A program made the translations under genes and the position numbers. A DNA stretch of 64,000 nt, taken from positions 1-64,000 of the forward strand of contig JAABTN010000008.1 in the NCBI GenBank assembly GCA_011389895.1. Reading direction: 5' to 3'. Origin of the DNA: Maritimibacter sp. Its GTDB lineage: Bacteria; Pseudomonadota; Alphaproteobacteria; Rhodobacterales; Rhodobacteraceae. Below, piece after piece: positions 1 to 9,534 of the stretch (positions are counted from its first letter, which is position 1; every line of letters starts with the position of its first letter). A model generated the notes under the pieces. The model did not search any database, had not been told where the DNA came from, and was given only the letters and a program-made list of their open reading frames with translations.

Positions 1-1896
1 GAAGATTACTTCGGACCGGATGGAAACCCGCAATCGACCCTGTATCTGAACGAAGGTGGCCACCTGATCGAGACCGAGGTTTCGGCGACCGGCACCGTGA
101 CGCACACCGAGGTAGCGACATGGGGTAAATGGGGCGATCTGTCGGAATTGACCTTCCCCTCCGACCCGGTGGTTGCGGCGGATGGCACGATGGTGTCCGA
201 CAATGCCCACGAAGTCGCGGCGGTCCAAAGTGGCTCTGATGATGACGAAGTTTCAATGGCGGCAGGTTTCGGGTTGTTCCCGCTGGCCGGTCTTGGCGGG
301 GCTGGCGCGGGTGCGGCGGCGGGCGCGGGTGTGTTTGGCACCGCGGCCCTTCTGGGCGGCGCGGCAGCGGTCGCCGGTGGCGGCGATGGTGACGGCTCCG
401 GTGGCGGTGGCGGCGGCGGCGGTGGATCGTCCTCGACCATGGCTGCCCGTATCGATGCGGCCAGCGAAAGCTATTCCTACAACGGGGCCAGCCAGAAGAC
501 GGTGACCATCACCGGTCAGGCCGAGCCGGGGTCACAAGTGCTGGTGTCCATCGGCAGCAAAACGGTCACGGTTACCTCCAACGCAGAAGGCCGCTGGTCT
601 GCCGGATTCTCGGGCGGGAATTTCCCGGGTGACGGGCAGTATACCGTCACGGCGAAAGTGACCGAGCAATCGGGCAAGGTCACCAATCTCGATGGTCAGA
701 CGATCGTCGTGGACACCACACCGCCGGATGTCGACGTGACCGGCTATGGCGCAAACGTCAACGGAACCGTGATTAACGCGGTCGAGCATCGGGCGGGCTT
801 CACGCTCAATGGCACGGGCGAGGCCGGGGCGCAGATCAACGTCCTGGTGAACGGGCACTCCCAAGACACCACGGTGGCACAAAACGGCACGTGGTTCGTG
901 GACATCGCGCGCGGTGATCTGCCCACGGGTGACTACGACATCGATGTGCAGGTGACCGCCACGGATGCCTTCGACAACGTGTCCACGACCGTTCACACGA
1001 TGACCGTCGATACCATCGCACCAGCGTTGGAAATCGGCCCGGGACAACAGGCAGGCGATGACGTGGTCAATTCCGCCGAAGCGCGGGCAGGCGTTGACAT
1101 CACCGGGCGGGCCGAACCGGGCGCCTCGGTTCAGGTCACGATGTTGGGCGAGACATATTCCACCATCGCGTCGCAGGCCGGAACCTGGACCGTGACATTC
1201 CAGCCGGAGGATTTCCCGGCCATGGAGAACAACACCACGATCACCGCCATCGCGACCGACGCGGCAGGCAATGTCAGCCGCGAGACCCAGAACATCCTGA
1301 TCGACACGGTGGCCCCGGACGTCCCCTACGTGACGGCCTACACCCGCGCGGGCGACACCCTGCGCGGCTTCTCGGTCGATGTCGGGGACAGCACGGCGGA
1401 CATCACCACGCTGACGCCCGCGGGTGTCGAAGGACAGGTCAACACGGGCACCCAGGTCTTCCCCGGGTTTCCCAACGAGGTCTATTTCGACTTTCCCAGC
1501 GGCTTGCAGGATGGTCGACACCTCGTGATCACCAAATCGGATGATGCGGGCAATGAAAGTGGCACGCTGTTTGCGTTGGACAAGAACCTGCCCAACAATA
1601 TCGACCTGACCAACCCGGGCCTGACCGGGAACGAGATCGAGGCCATCGACCTTCGGTTTGCCGAGGATTCGACGCTGACCATCGACAGCGACATTCTTGC
1701 CAACCTGTCGAACAATTCGAATTCGCTCACCATCCACGGCACCGGCAACGATGGCGTGACCGTCGACACCGCGAACGGGGCCACGTTCACGGACACGACC
1801 CAGAACGTGACCATCGGCGGGGAAAGCTATTCCATCTACACGCTGGGGGACGACGGCGGCACGCTGATCATCGACGACGATATCAACATTACCTGA
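1..1896 (+). CDS. Ig-like repeat adhesin, type I secreted, 5' end missing
   Basis: The frame is open from the first base, so the N-terminus lies outside the window and about 631 residues are visible. After an acidic stretch comes a Gly/Ala-rich hydrophobic segment (about bases 265-400) ending in a run of nine glycines, the kind of membrane-retention segment found near the N-terminus of BapA/LapA-type adhesins. Three or more bacterial Ig-like repeats of roughly 95 residues follow, each closing with a motif like VDTTPPDV or VDTIAPAL. The C-terminal 190 residues end in an acidic tail (LIIDDDINIT), typical of C-terminally secreted T1SS substrates. Three type I secretion genes follow directly. Inference: a cell-surface or secreted adhesin exported by that machine. 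The exact ligand and the length of the missing part are unknown. Confidence 0.8.
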   Translation, partial: EDYFGPDGNPQSTLYLNEGGHLIETEVSATGTVTHTEVATWGKWGDLSELTFPSDPVVAADGTMVSDNAHEVAAVQSGSDDDEVSMAAGFGLFPLAGLGGAGAGAAAGAGVFGTAALLGGAAAVAGGGDGDGSGGGGGGGGGSSSTMAARIDAASESYSYNGASQKTVTITGQAEPGSQVLVSIGSKTVTVTSNAEGRWSAGFSGGNFPGDGQYTVTAKVTEQSGKVTNLDGQTIVVDTTPPDVDVTGYGANVNGTVINAVEHRAGFTLNGTGEAGAQINVLVNGHSQDTTVAQNGTWFVDIARGDLPTGDYDIDVQVTATDAFDNVSTTVHTMTVDTIAPALEIGPGQQAGDDVVNSAEARAGVDITGRAEPGASVQVTMLGETYSTIASQAGTWTVTFQPEDFPAMENNTTITAIATDAAGNVSRETQNILIDTVAPDVPYVTAYTRAGDTLRGFSVDVGDSTADITTLTPAGVEGQVNTGTQVFPGFPNEVYFDFPSGLQDGRHLVITKSDDAGNESGTLFALDKNLPNNIDLTNPGLTGNEIEAIDLRFAEDSTLTIDSDILANLSNNSNSLTIHGTGNDGVTVDTANGATFTDTTQNVTIGGESYSIYTLGDDGGTLIIDDDINIT

Positions 1897-1969
1897 TCCG
1901 ATCCTTGCCAAGGTGCGCCGCGACAAAGAGCGCGCCGGGCGGGTCGGTTTCAAAGGACGAGGCACGGTT

Positions 1970-3304
1970 TTGGGGCATCAATCGAGGCAAGGGCTACTGG
2001 CCGTCACCATTGCGGTGACGCTGTCGGGCTGTATGGCGCCCGAGCTTGACCTGCCCTGGTCGAAATCGGCTGCCAAGCCCGATGTGACACGCGCGGCCGG
2101 GACCGGGAGCTTTGCCGAGGCGCAATCGGAACGCGCCGATGAGCATCGCTCTGATACCATCGATGCGCTGATCGCGCGCCGCTCGGTCCTGCCCCCCGGA
2201 TCGCCCTATGCCAAGGTGGCCGATGCCACGCTTGCCGCGTCTTCGCGCACCTCGGAAGCCGAGCTTTTGCAGGCCAGGATGCGCTCGCGTGCCGCCGACA
2301 AGAACTGGCTTCCCAGCCTTGGGCCGACGATCAGTCTCAATTCATTGTCGAGCTTCGTTGCCACTCTCGTGATCGACCAGGTGATCTTCGACAATGGCCG
2401 CAAGAAGGCCGAGCGCGAATTCGCCCGTGCCGATGTCGAAGCCGCTGCGGTGCATCTGAGCCAGGATCAGAACGACCGCGTTCAGACCGCGCTGAACCTC
2501 TATCTCACCGCCGAGGAAAACCGTGAAAAGGCCGCCGCCGCCGAAGGTGCGCTGGCCCGGATGCGGGAGATGGAAAGCATCATGGCACAGCGGGTCGAAG
2601 GTGGCATTTCGGATATGTCCGAGCTTTCCGTAACCCGCTCGAAGGTCGCAGAGCTTCAGTCGGCGGTGAAAGAGGCGCGGCGCAACGCGCGCACCGCCCG
2701 CGCCGAGCTTGCCGCGATGACCGCGAAGCCGGTGGATGATGTGCACGGTATCGCAGCGCTCGACATGCCGGAGGGGCGGCTTGACCCCCTGTCGCTTTAT
2801 CTCGCGCGGACCGAACGGGATCGCGACGTGGCACAGGCCACCATTGCGCGTGCCGGGCTCCTGCCGGGGCTGTCGGCGGGCGCGGCGATTTCGAACCGGG
2901 GCACCACGGGGCCGGATGTGACGATCTCGTCAGATAGCGGGTTCGGCTTTGGCACCCCTGACAATCTGAAGGCGGTGGATGCAGCGCGTGATGCGGCGTC
3001 GCGCCGGGTTAATCAGGCGCGCGAAGACAGCAATCGCCGCATCGCCGCGCTGACCGCGCAACGCGCAGGCCATGCCGAACGCGCCGCCAGTGCCGTGTCT
3101 CTTGCCGAGCAGGGTCGGGCCAACGCGAACCTGTTCAAGCGGCAATTCGAGGCAGGCACCAGGCAGGTGTCCGAATCCGTGGGCGTGATCGAAACCATGG
3201 CGCGGCTCGATGCCGAGGCGATAGCCGCGAAGTATGCCGCCGCGCGGGTCGAGATCGAGATTGCGCGGGCGCTGGGTGTTCTGGCCGATGGGGCGGCTCT
3301 ATGA
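1970..3304 (+). CDS. TolC-family outer-membrane factor of type I secretion (lipoprotein)
   Basis: Predicted 444-residue outer-membrane channel for the type I secretion system encoded with it. The reading frame can start at GTG 1913, but TTG 1970 is preferred: AAAGGACGAGG at 1952-1962 sits in front of it, and it gives a normal lipoprotein signal peptide with lipobox LSGC about 20 residues in. The rest is helical and Ala/Glu/Arg-rich with the internal duplication expected of TolC proteins (outer membrane efflux domains). It starts 73 nt after the adhesin stop and overlaps the ABC transporter by 4 nt (ATGA), so it is translationally coupled to it. Family membership comes from helix pattern and context; assignment to secretion rather than drug efflux comes from the neighbours. 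Confidence 0.8.
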   Translation: MGHQSRQGLLAVTIAVTLSGCMAPELDLPWSKSAAKPDVTRAAGTGSFAEAQSERADEHRSDTIDALIARRSVLPPGSPYAKVADATLAASSRTSEAELLQARMRSRAADKNWLPSLGPTISLNSLSSFVATLVIDQVIFDNGRKKAEREFARADVEAAAVHLSQDQNDRVQTALNLYLTAEENREKAAAAEGALARMREMESIMAQRVEGGISDMSELSVTRSKVAELQSAVKEARRNARTARAELAAMTAKPVDDVHGIAALDMPEGRLDPLSLYLARTERDRDVAQATIARAGLLPGLSAGAAISNRGTTGPDVTISSDSGFGFGTPDNLKAVDAARDAASRRVNQAREDSNRRIAALTAQRAGHAERAASAVSLAEQGRANANLFKRQFEAGTRQVSESVGVIETMARLDAEAIAAKYAAARVEIEIARALGVLADGAAL

Positions 3305-5577
3305 GCAACACCGTCGCCTTCCCCACCACCATCACCGGTGCCACCCTGCGCAGACCACAGCAGGGCGACGCCGGGGAGGGGGTCGAGGCCGACGCCACGC
3401 CGGAACAGAACCCCCGCATCGCTGTCACGCGGAATGAACCCGCTGAACCGGCAACTCGAACCAAGGACGAAACCCGGCTCATGCGGCGGGCCGAGCTTTT
3501 GGCGACCTATGCCAGCCTGTTCGGGGCCAAGTCGATTGCACGCGATCTGCACGATGCCATGGTCGCGGCGCATGATGGGGGCGCGGTGGTCACCGCCGAC
3601 ACGCTGGCGCAGGGGTTGCGTGCCGCCGGGCTGAAAGCCCGGGTGGTGACGACCGATGAGCCGCAGTCTTGGCCCGCGCTCACGATGATGAAAAACGGAC
3701 AAGCGGTGCTGGTGCTGGATGCCGTGGGTGACAACCTCGTGCTCTACGAGGCGGGCGCGCCGGGCGGGCGCACCGAGGTGCCGGTGGCCGATTTCGTGCC
3801 GTATTATGGCGGTCAGGTTCTGGTGGCCGAGACCGAAGCGGAAACGCTCGACAGCCGCCACGCCACGAAAGCAAAAGACCCGCATTGGTTCTGGGGCGAG
3901 CTTACCCGCTACAAACGCCATTTCGTAGACGTCGCGCTCGGGTCTTTCGTGGCCAATATGCTCGCCGTTTCCGTGGCGTTGTTTTCCCTACAGGTCTACG
4001 ACCGGGTGATCCCGCACCAATCCGTGCCGACGCTGTGGATGCTGGCGCTTGGGGCGGGCTTCGCGATCATGCTGGAGGCCGGGATCAAGATCGCGCGCGC
4101 CCGGCTGATGGACGGCGCGGGCCGGGCGATCGAGCTGAATGTGCAGAAACTTTTGCTCAAGCGGCTGTTGGGCATGCGCTCGGACAAACGGCCCGAAGCG
4201 CCCTCGGGTCTTTTTGCCTCGATGCGCGAATTTTCTTCGGTGCGCGAATTCTTCACCGCGTCGAGCGTTGGCGCGCTGACAGATATCCCCTTTATCTTCC
4301 TGTTCCTCGCGCTGGTTTGGTCGATCGCCGGATCGGTGGTCTTCGTGCTGATCGCGGGGGGCATCCTGATGGTGATCCCCGGCCTCGTGCTGCAAAAACG
4401 CATGGTGGAACTCAGCCGCCAGACACAGGGGGCTTCGGCCAAGACATCGCGCCTGTTGCACGAAGCGATCTTTGATCTCGACACGATCAAGTCGGCAGGC
4501 GGCGAGGCCCGGTTCGAACGGCTCTGGTCCGAGCTTAACGCCCTTCAGGCGATGAAATCCTCCGAGCAGCGCAGGCTTTCGGCCATCATGACCTTCTGGG
4601 CACAGGGGGTTCAGCAGGCGACCTATATCGGCGCGGTGATCATGGGCACGTTCCTCGTGTTCGCCGGGGATTTCACCGTGGGGACGATCATCGCCGTGGG
4701 CATCCTGTCGGGCCGGACGCTGGCCCCGTTGACGCAGCTTGCCGGAACGCTGGCGCGCTGGTCGAACGTGAAGAACGCGCTCAATGGTCTGGACCAGATC
4801 GCGCTGTCGGAACAAGACGACGTTCAGGACCGCACGCATTTGCGCCGCGATCACATCAAGGGCGCGTATGAATTGCGTGAAGTGACCTTTGCCTATGACG
4901 GTGAGGCCCCGAGCCTCGATGTGCCCGGGCTGGCCATCACGCCGGGACAGCATATCGCGGTTCTCGGGGCGAACGGGTCGGGCAAGTCGACGTTTCTGAA
5001 ACTTCTCGCCGGTCTTTATGGTCCCACCGGCGGGCGGGTGATGATCGACGGGGTCGATATGGGGCATGTCGCGCCGCGCGATCTTCGGCGCAATATCGGC
5101 TATCTTGGCCCGGACGTGCGGCTGTTTGCCGGAACGCTGCGCGAGAACCTGAACCTCTCACTGCTCGACCGGGATGACGACCGGCTTCTGGACGCGCTTG
5201 ATTTCGCCGGTCTCGGCCCCTTCGTGCGCGGTCATGCCAAGGGGCTCGATCTTGAAATTCGCGACAATGGCGAGGGTCTTTCTTCCGGTCAGCGTCAGTC
5301 GATCGGCTGGGCGCGCATCTGGCTCCAGGACCCTTCCGTTGTCTTGTTGGATGAGCCGACGGCGACGCTCGACACCACGTTGGAGGCAACGCTCGTATCG
5401 CGGCTTTCAACTTGGCTTGACGGGCGCACGGCGGTGATCGCCACCCACCGGGTGCCGATCCTGGCGCTCACCGAGCGCACGGTGATCTTGCAAAACGGGC
5501 GTCTCGCGGTGGACGGTCCGCGGGACGAGGTTCTGGCCCATCTGCGCGATGCACAGGCGAAGCGGGAGACGGGCTGA
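3301..5577 (+). CDS. Type I secretion ABC transporter with degenerate C39-like domain
   Basis: 758-residue inner-membrane exporter (LapB/LssB-like) that powers secretion of the upstream adhesin. Order: a variable first 60 residues, a C39-peptidase-like domain (about 60-185), a transmembrane domain (about 200-490) and an ATPase domain. The ATPase has Walker A GANGSGKST near residue 556, signature GLSSGQRQ and Walker B VVLLDEPT near 680. The C39-like domain has no cysteine or histidine at the catalytic positions, so it should bind rather than cleave substrate, as known for LapB/HlyB-type transporters. It overlaps its neighbours on both sides (ATGA and TGATG). Confidence is high for a T1SS ABC exporter and moderate for the subtype. 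Confidence 0.92.
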   Translation: MSNTVAFPTTITGATLRRPQQGDAGEGVEADATPEQNPRIAVTRNEPAEPATRTKDETRLMRRAELLATYASLFGAKSIARDLHDAMVAAHDGGAVVTADTLAQGLRAAGLKARVVTTDEPQSWPALTMMKNGQAVLVLDAVGDNLVLYEAGAPGGRTEVPVADFVPYYGGQVLVAETEAETLDSRHATKAKDPHWFWGELTRYKRHFVDVALGSFVANMLAVSVALFSLQVYDRVIPHQSVPTLWMLALGAGFAIMLEAGIKIARARLMDGAGRAIELNVQKLLLKRLLGMRSDKRPEAPSGLFASMREFSSVREFFTASSVGALTDIPFIFLFLALVWSIAGSVVFVLIAGGILMVIPGLVLQKRMVELSRQTQGASAKTSRLLHEAIFDLDTIKSAGGEARFERLWSELNALQAMKSSEQRRLSAIMTFWAQGVQQATYIGAVIMGTFLVFAGDFTVGTIIAVGILSGRTLAPLTQLAGTLARWSNVKNALNGLDQIALSEQDDVQDRTHLRRDHIKGAYELREVTFAYDGEAPSLDVPGLAITPGQHIAVLGANGSGKSTFLKLLAGLYGPTGGRVMIDGVDMGHVAPRDLRRNIGYLGPDVRLFAGTLRENLNLSLLDRDDDRLLDALDFAGLGPFVRGHAKGLDLEIRDNGEGLSSGQRQSIGWARIWLQDPSVVLLDEPTATLDTTLEATLVSRLSTWLDGRTAVIATHRVPILALTERTVILQNGRLAVDGPRDEVLAHLRDAQAKRETG

Positions 5578-6746
5578 TGGCCACATTGGACGCTGATTTC
5601 GAAGCAGAGCTGAAAGGCCCCAGTCTTGTCATCTGGCTGGCTGCCGCAACCGTGTTCATCTTTGTCTTTTGGGCCGCAATTGCCTGGGTTGACGAAATCG
5701 TGCGCGCGCCGGGCGAGGTCATCTCGTCCTCGCGGCCACAGATCATCCAGAACCTCGAAGGCGGCATCTTGTCGGAATTGATGGTGGAAGAGGGCGACCC
5801 GGTCGAACCCGGTGACGTGATCGCCCGGCTTCACGCCACCACGTACGATTCCACCGTCACGGACATCGCCGATCAGATTGCCGCGCTGGAAATCAGGCGT
5901 CTCAGGCTTGAGGCCGAGCTTGCCGGGCTGGACACCTTCGAGGTGCCCGAAAACCTCGCCCGGCAGGTGCCCGGTGTGCTGGCGTCCGAGCGCGCGCTTC
6001 TGGCGGCGCGGCATGGCGATTACGTCTCGCGCCGGGATGGGGCGCGTCATGTGCTGAACGAATCCGCCAAGGAATTGGAATTGCTCGAGAAGATGCTCGA
6101 TCAGAAGATCGTGGCCTTGATCGAGGTGACGCGGGCGCGCAAGACGCACGGGGATGCGCTGATGCGCTACAACGAGATCGTGACGCAGACCGAGCTGAAG
6201 CGGGCCGAGGAATATTCAGAGGTGTTGAAAGAGCTTTCGACGCTTCGACAAGACCTCACCATCGCGCAGGATCAGCTTAATCGCACCGTTTTGACGTCGC
6301 CAATGCGCGGGATCGTCAACAATCTCGCCGTGACCACCATTGGCGGTGTGATCCGCCCGGGCGAAGAGATCGCCGAGATTATCCCGCTGGGCGAAGAGAT
6401 TTTCGTCGAAGCGCGGGTGAAGCCCGAGGATATCGCCAATGTCCAGCAGGGGCAGGAGGCAACGGTAAAGCTGTCGGCCTATGATTACACCGTCTACGGG
6501 TCGTTCAAGGGCGTGGTCGATCTGGTCTCGGCGGATACGTTCAAGGATGACCGGGTCAAGGATGGCGACCCGCATTACCGGGTGCAACTGCGGCTTGACA
6601 TGTCCGAGGTGACCGAGCGGCAGAAATCATTGGAAATCCGCCCTGGCATGGTCGCGGATGTGGAGCTTCATACCGGGTCCAAGACGATGCTGAGCTACCT
6701 GATGAAGCCCTTGTACAAGTCCCGCGAAGCCTTCCGCGAACCGTGA
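5577..6746 (+). CDS. HlyD-family periplasmic adaptor of type I secretion
   Basis: 389-residue membrane fusion protein linking the ABC exporter to the outer-membrane factor. It has a short cytoplasmic N-terminus and one membrane helix at about residues 16-38. A lipoyl half-motif follows (NLEGGILSELMVEEGD), then a long coiled-coil hairpin (about 95-235), the second lipoyl half (LTSPMRGIVNNLAV) and a beta-barrel domain. The start ATG overlaps the transporter stop (TGATG), so the two are translationally coupled. It is the last gene of the secretion operon and converges with the next gene 21 nt away, with no obvious terminator between. Confidence 0.92.
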   Translation: MATLDADFEAELKGPSLVIWLAAATVFIFVFWAAIAWVDEIVRAPGEVISSSRPQIIQNLEGGILSELMVEEGDPVEPGDVIARLHATTYDSTVTDIADQIAALEIRRLRLEAELAGLDTFEVPENLARQVPGVLASERALLAARHGDYVSRRDGARHVLNESAKELELLEKMLDQKIVALIEVTRARKTHGDALMRYNEIVTQTELKRAEEYSEVLKELSTLRQDLTIAQDQLNRTVLTSPMRGIVNNLAVTTIGGVIRPGEEIAEIIPLGEEIFVEARVKPEDIANVQQGQEATVKLSAYDYTVYGSFKGVVDLVSADTFKDDRVKDGDPHYRVQLRLDMSEVTERQKSLEIRPGMVADVELHTGSKTMLSYLMKPLYKSREAFREP

Positions 6747-6767
6747 TACCGGTTGGCTTCGGTGACG

Positions 6768-7718
6768 CTACCTCGGCGCGGCGGCACGGCGTAGGCGGTC
6801 ATTGATCGCGCGGCCCAGCCCGGTGTCGGGGATCGGCGAGACCGCGATGGGCGCATCCCCCCCCCGGTCCATCTCGTGCAACATGCGAAAAAGGTTGGCG
6901 GCGGCTTCCACGAGATCGCCCGCGGCGGAAAGGTTCAAATCCGCTTCGACCGGACCGAAGCCCAAGAGCCGCTCGCCGCTTTGCCGCGTCTCGGCGTTCA
7001 TGCGAAGCGCCGCCCTCGGCGCGTAGTGCGATGCCATCTGCCCCGGCGCATTGATCGCGGCGCTCTCATCGCGGCGGGCGACGGGTGTGCCAAGCGCGCC
7101 TCCGAGCGCCTCGGTCGGCAGGCCACCGGGACGCAGAAGCACCGGGTCGGGGTCGAACCCCACGATCGTACTCTCGACCCCGACGCCGCAGGCCCCGCCA
7201 TCCAGAACCGCTTCGATCCGGCCCGCAAGCCCGGCCATCACATGGTCGGCGGTGGTCGGGCTGATCCGGCCCGAGGGGTTGGCCGATGGGGCAACCACCG
7301 GGCGCTCCACCGCGGTGAGAAGCGCCTGCGCCAACGGATGCGCGGGCACGCGCACGGCGATGGTCGGCAGGCCTGCCGTGACCAGCTCGCAAAGCCCCGC
7401 GTCGTCCCGGAGCGGCAGCACCAGCGTCAGGGGACCGGGCCAGAACGCCTGCGCGAGATCTTGGGCCTGGCCCTCGACCACCGCGATGCACCGGGCTGCA
7501 TCGAGATCGGGCACATGAGCGATGAGCGGGTTGAACCGGGGCCGTTCCTTGGCCTCGAAGATCCGCGCCACCGCGCGGTCGTTCGTGGCATCGCCGCCAA
7601 GGCCATAGACGGTTTCGGTCGGAAAGCTCACCAATGCGCCCGCACGCAACATCGCCGCCGCCTGAGCGACCCCGCCCGTCGTCGGCGTCAGAAGCTGGGT
7701 TTCAAACCCGTTGGTCAT
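6768..7718 (-). CDS. L-threonylcarbamoyladenylate synthase, Sua5 type
   Basis: 316 residues. Makes threonylcarbamoyl-AMP from threonine, bicarbonate and ATP for t6A37 modification of ANN-decoding tRNAs, in the cytoplasm. The N-terminal YrdC domain (about 12-205) shows FPTETVYGLGGDA, the basic AKERPRFNPL segment and the SANPSGRISPT motif. The C-terminal 100 residues form the extra Sua5 domain, so this is the long Sua5 form rather than short TsaC. It is a single gene, divergent from the acyl-CoA dehydrogenase across 100 bp. Confidence 0.93.
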   Translation of the reverse strand: MTNGFETQLLTPTTGGVAQAAAMLRAGALVSFPTETVYGLGGDATNDRAVARIFEAKERPRFNPLIAHVPDLDAARCIAVVEGQAQDLAQAFWPGPLTLVLPLRDDAGLCELVTAGLPTIAVRVPAHPLAQALLTAVERPVVAPSANPSGRISPTTADHVMAGLAGRIEAVLDGGACGVGVESTIVGFDPDPVLLRPGGLPTEALGGALGTPVARRDESAAINAPGQMASHYAPRAALRMNAETRQSGERLLGFGPVEADLNLSAAGDLVEAAANLFRMLHEMDRGGDAPIAVSPIPDTGLGRAINDRLRRAAAPR

Positions 7719-7754
7719 GACGCGGCGTTCCCCTTGTTCAGGTGGTGTAATTCC

Positions 7755-7784
7755 TTACCTTCCGGTAAACTGCCTATCCGGCAG
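7755..7784. promoter_or_regulatory. Two adjacent inverted repeats in a divergent intergenic region
   Basis: TTACC-TTCC-GGTAA (7755-7768) is followed immediately by CTGCC-TATCC-GGCAG (7770-7784), 35-65 bp before the acyl-CoA dehydrogenase start and within the 100-bp gap to the divergent Sua5 gene. The perfect short arms look like a dimeric regulator site (TetR or MerR class is common for acyl-CoA genes). The regulator is not identifiable here; the second repeat could also be a weak hairpin. Confidence 0.35.
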
Positions 7785-7818
7785 CCCATAACAGATCAAG
7801 CTCACGAAAGGTTCGCCC

Positions 7819-9534
7819 ATGCCCTTCGCCGCACCTGTCCGGGATTTCCGGTTCCTACTCGACTCTGTCGTCGGGTTCTCGGCGGTCCCCCGGACGGAAA
7901 AGTTCGCCGAAGCCACAGATGACATGGTTTCGGCCATCCTGTCGGAAGCCGCCAAGATGTCGGATGGTGTCATCGCCCCCCTGCAACGCAACGGCGATGT
8001 GCGAGGCGCCGTGCTTGAGAACGGGGTCGTGCGGACGAGCCCGGGTTTCAAGGACGGGTATGCGGCGATTGCCGAAGGCGGCTGGGTCGGCATTTCGGGC
8101 GATCCGGCGCATGGCGGCATGGGTCTGCCTTTCACGCTGGCCGCCTGTGTCAACGACATGCTGTCGGGGGCCTGTCTCGCGCTGGGCCTGAACCCGCTGT
8201 TGTCCCAAGGCCAGATCGAGGCGCTTGAAACCCATGCCTCGGAGGCGATCAAGGATCTGTATCTGCCAAAGCTGAACTCGGGCGAATGGACCGGGACCAT
8301 GAACCTGACCGAACCGCAGGCCGGGTCGGACGTGGGCGCGGTCGCGACAAAAGCCGTGCCAAACGAAGACGGAACCTTTGCGGTGACCGGGCAGAAGATC
8401 TATATCTCCTGGGGTGATCACGACGTGGCGGGCAATGTCTGTCACCTCGTCCTCGCGCGTCTGCCTGACGGCAAACCGGGGACCAAGGGCATCAGCCTGT
8501 TCATGGTGCCGAAATACATTCCCGACGAAGAGGGCAATCCGGGCAAGGCCAATGACCTCCGGGTGGTGAGCCTTGAGCACAAGATGGGTCTACACGGCTC
8601 GCCCACCTGTGTGATGAGCTTCGAGGGCGCGACCGGCTGGATGGTCGGGGAGGAGCATGGCGGGATGGCCGCGATGTTCACCATGATGAACAACGCCCGC
8701 CTTCAGGTCGGCGTGCAGGGTGTCGGCATCGCCGAGGCCGCGTATCAACATGCGCTGGCCTATGCGATGGACCGCAAACAGGGACGGTCCCCGATCGAGA
8801 ACGGGCAGGGCACGATCGTCGATTTCGCCGATGTCCGCCGGATGCTGATCCAGATGAAGGCGGAAACCCATGCCGCGCGGGCCATTGCGCTCGCCTGTTC
8901 CGTCGCGATCGACATGAGCCATGCGACCGATGACCCGGCTTGGGAGGCGCGGGCGGCGTTTCTCACCCCGATCGCCAAAAGCTATGGCACCGACACCGGG
9001 ATCAAGGTTGCCGAGCTTGGGGTGCAGGTGCACGGCGGCATGGGGTATGTTGAGGAAACCGGCGCGGCGCAGTATTCGCGCGACGTGCGGGTAACGGCGA
9101 TCTACGAAGGCACCAACGGCATTCAGGCGATGGACCTTGTCGCGCGCAAGATGATGGATGGCGGCGAAATGGCCTTTCGCCTGCTCGATGAGATCGAGAC
9201 GGATGCAGAGGCAAGCCGCGCCCGGTTGGGCGGCATGGCCGACGCGGTGTTCAGCGCCGCGGAAGCCCTGCGCGACACGACCGAATGGCTGCTGGAGCAA
9301 GATCTGCAAAACCGCTTTGCCGGTGCCGTGCCATACCAATCCGGTTTCGCCCGGGTGCTGGGCGCGCATTACCATCTGCGGTCGGCCATGGCCGAAGGCG
9401 GAGAGGGGCCGCGCAGCGCGCTCGCGCGGTTCTACATCGACCGGCTTCTGCCCGAACATGCCGCCGCGCTTGCGGCCGCACAGGCCGGCGCGGATGGGCT
9501 TTATAGCCTCAGCGTCGAGGCGCTGGCGTCGTGA
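7819..9534 (+). CDS. Acyl-CoA dehydrogenase (long FadE/DmdC-like form)
   Basis: 571-residue FAD enzyme that should form the alpha-beta double bond of an acyl-CoA. The start ATG has GAAAGG eight bases upstream. An N-terminal extension (about 1-80) precedes the classical ACAD fold. Visible motifs are MNLTEPQAGSDVGAV (about 160), KIYISWGDHD (about 193) and RDVRVTAIYEGTNGIQ near residue 420. This long form is shared by many roseobacter paralogues, including methylmercaptopropionyl-CoA dehydrogenase DmdC; sequence alone does not show whether the substrate is MMPA-CoA or a fatty acyl-CoA. It overlaps the next gene by 4 nt (GTGA), so the hydrolase is translationally coupled. Confidence 0.9.
   Translation: MPFAAPVRDFRFLLDSVVGFSAVPRTEKFAEATDDMVSAILSEAAKMSDGVIAPLQRNGDVRGAVLENGVVRTSPGFKDGYAAIAEGGWVGISGDPAHGGMGLPFTLAACVNDMLSGACLALGLNPLLSQGQIEALETHASEAIKDLYLPKLNSGEWTGTMNLTEPQAGSDVGAVATKAVPNEDGTFAVTGQKIYISWGDHDVAGNVCHLVLARLPDGKPGTKGISLFMVPKYIPDEEGNPGKANDLRVVSLEHKMGLHGSPTCVMSFEGATGWMVGEEHGGMAAMFTMMNNARLQVGVQGVGIAEAAYQHALAYAMDRKQGRSPIENGQGTIVDFADVRRMLIQMKAETHAARAIALACSVAIDMSHATDDPAWEARAAFLTPIAKSYGTDTGIKVAELGVQVHGGMGYVEETGAAQYSRDVRVTAIYEGTNGIQAMDLVARKMMDGGEMAFRLLDEIETDAEASRARLGGMADAVFSAAEALRDTTEWLLEQDLQNRFAGAVPYQSGFARVLGAHYHLRSAMAEGGEGPRSALARFYIDRLLPEHAAALAAAQAGADGLYSLSVEALAS

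Noticed and set aside
410-431. Run of GGC/GGT codons at the adhesin N-terminal part as a tandem repeat
   Set aside because: It is a coding poly-glycine linker of nine residues, typical for this adhesin class, not an independent repeat element.
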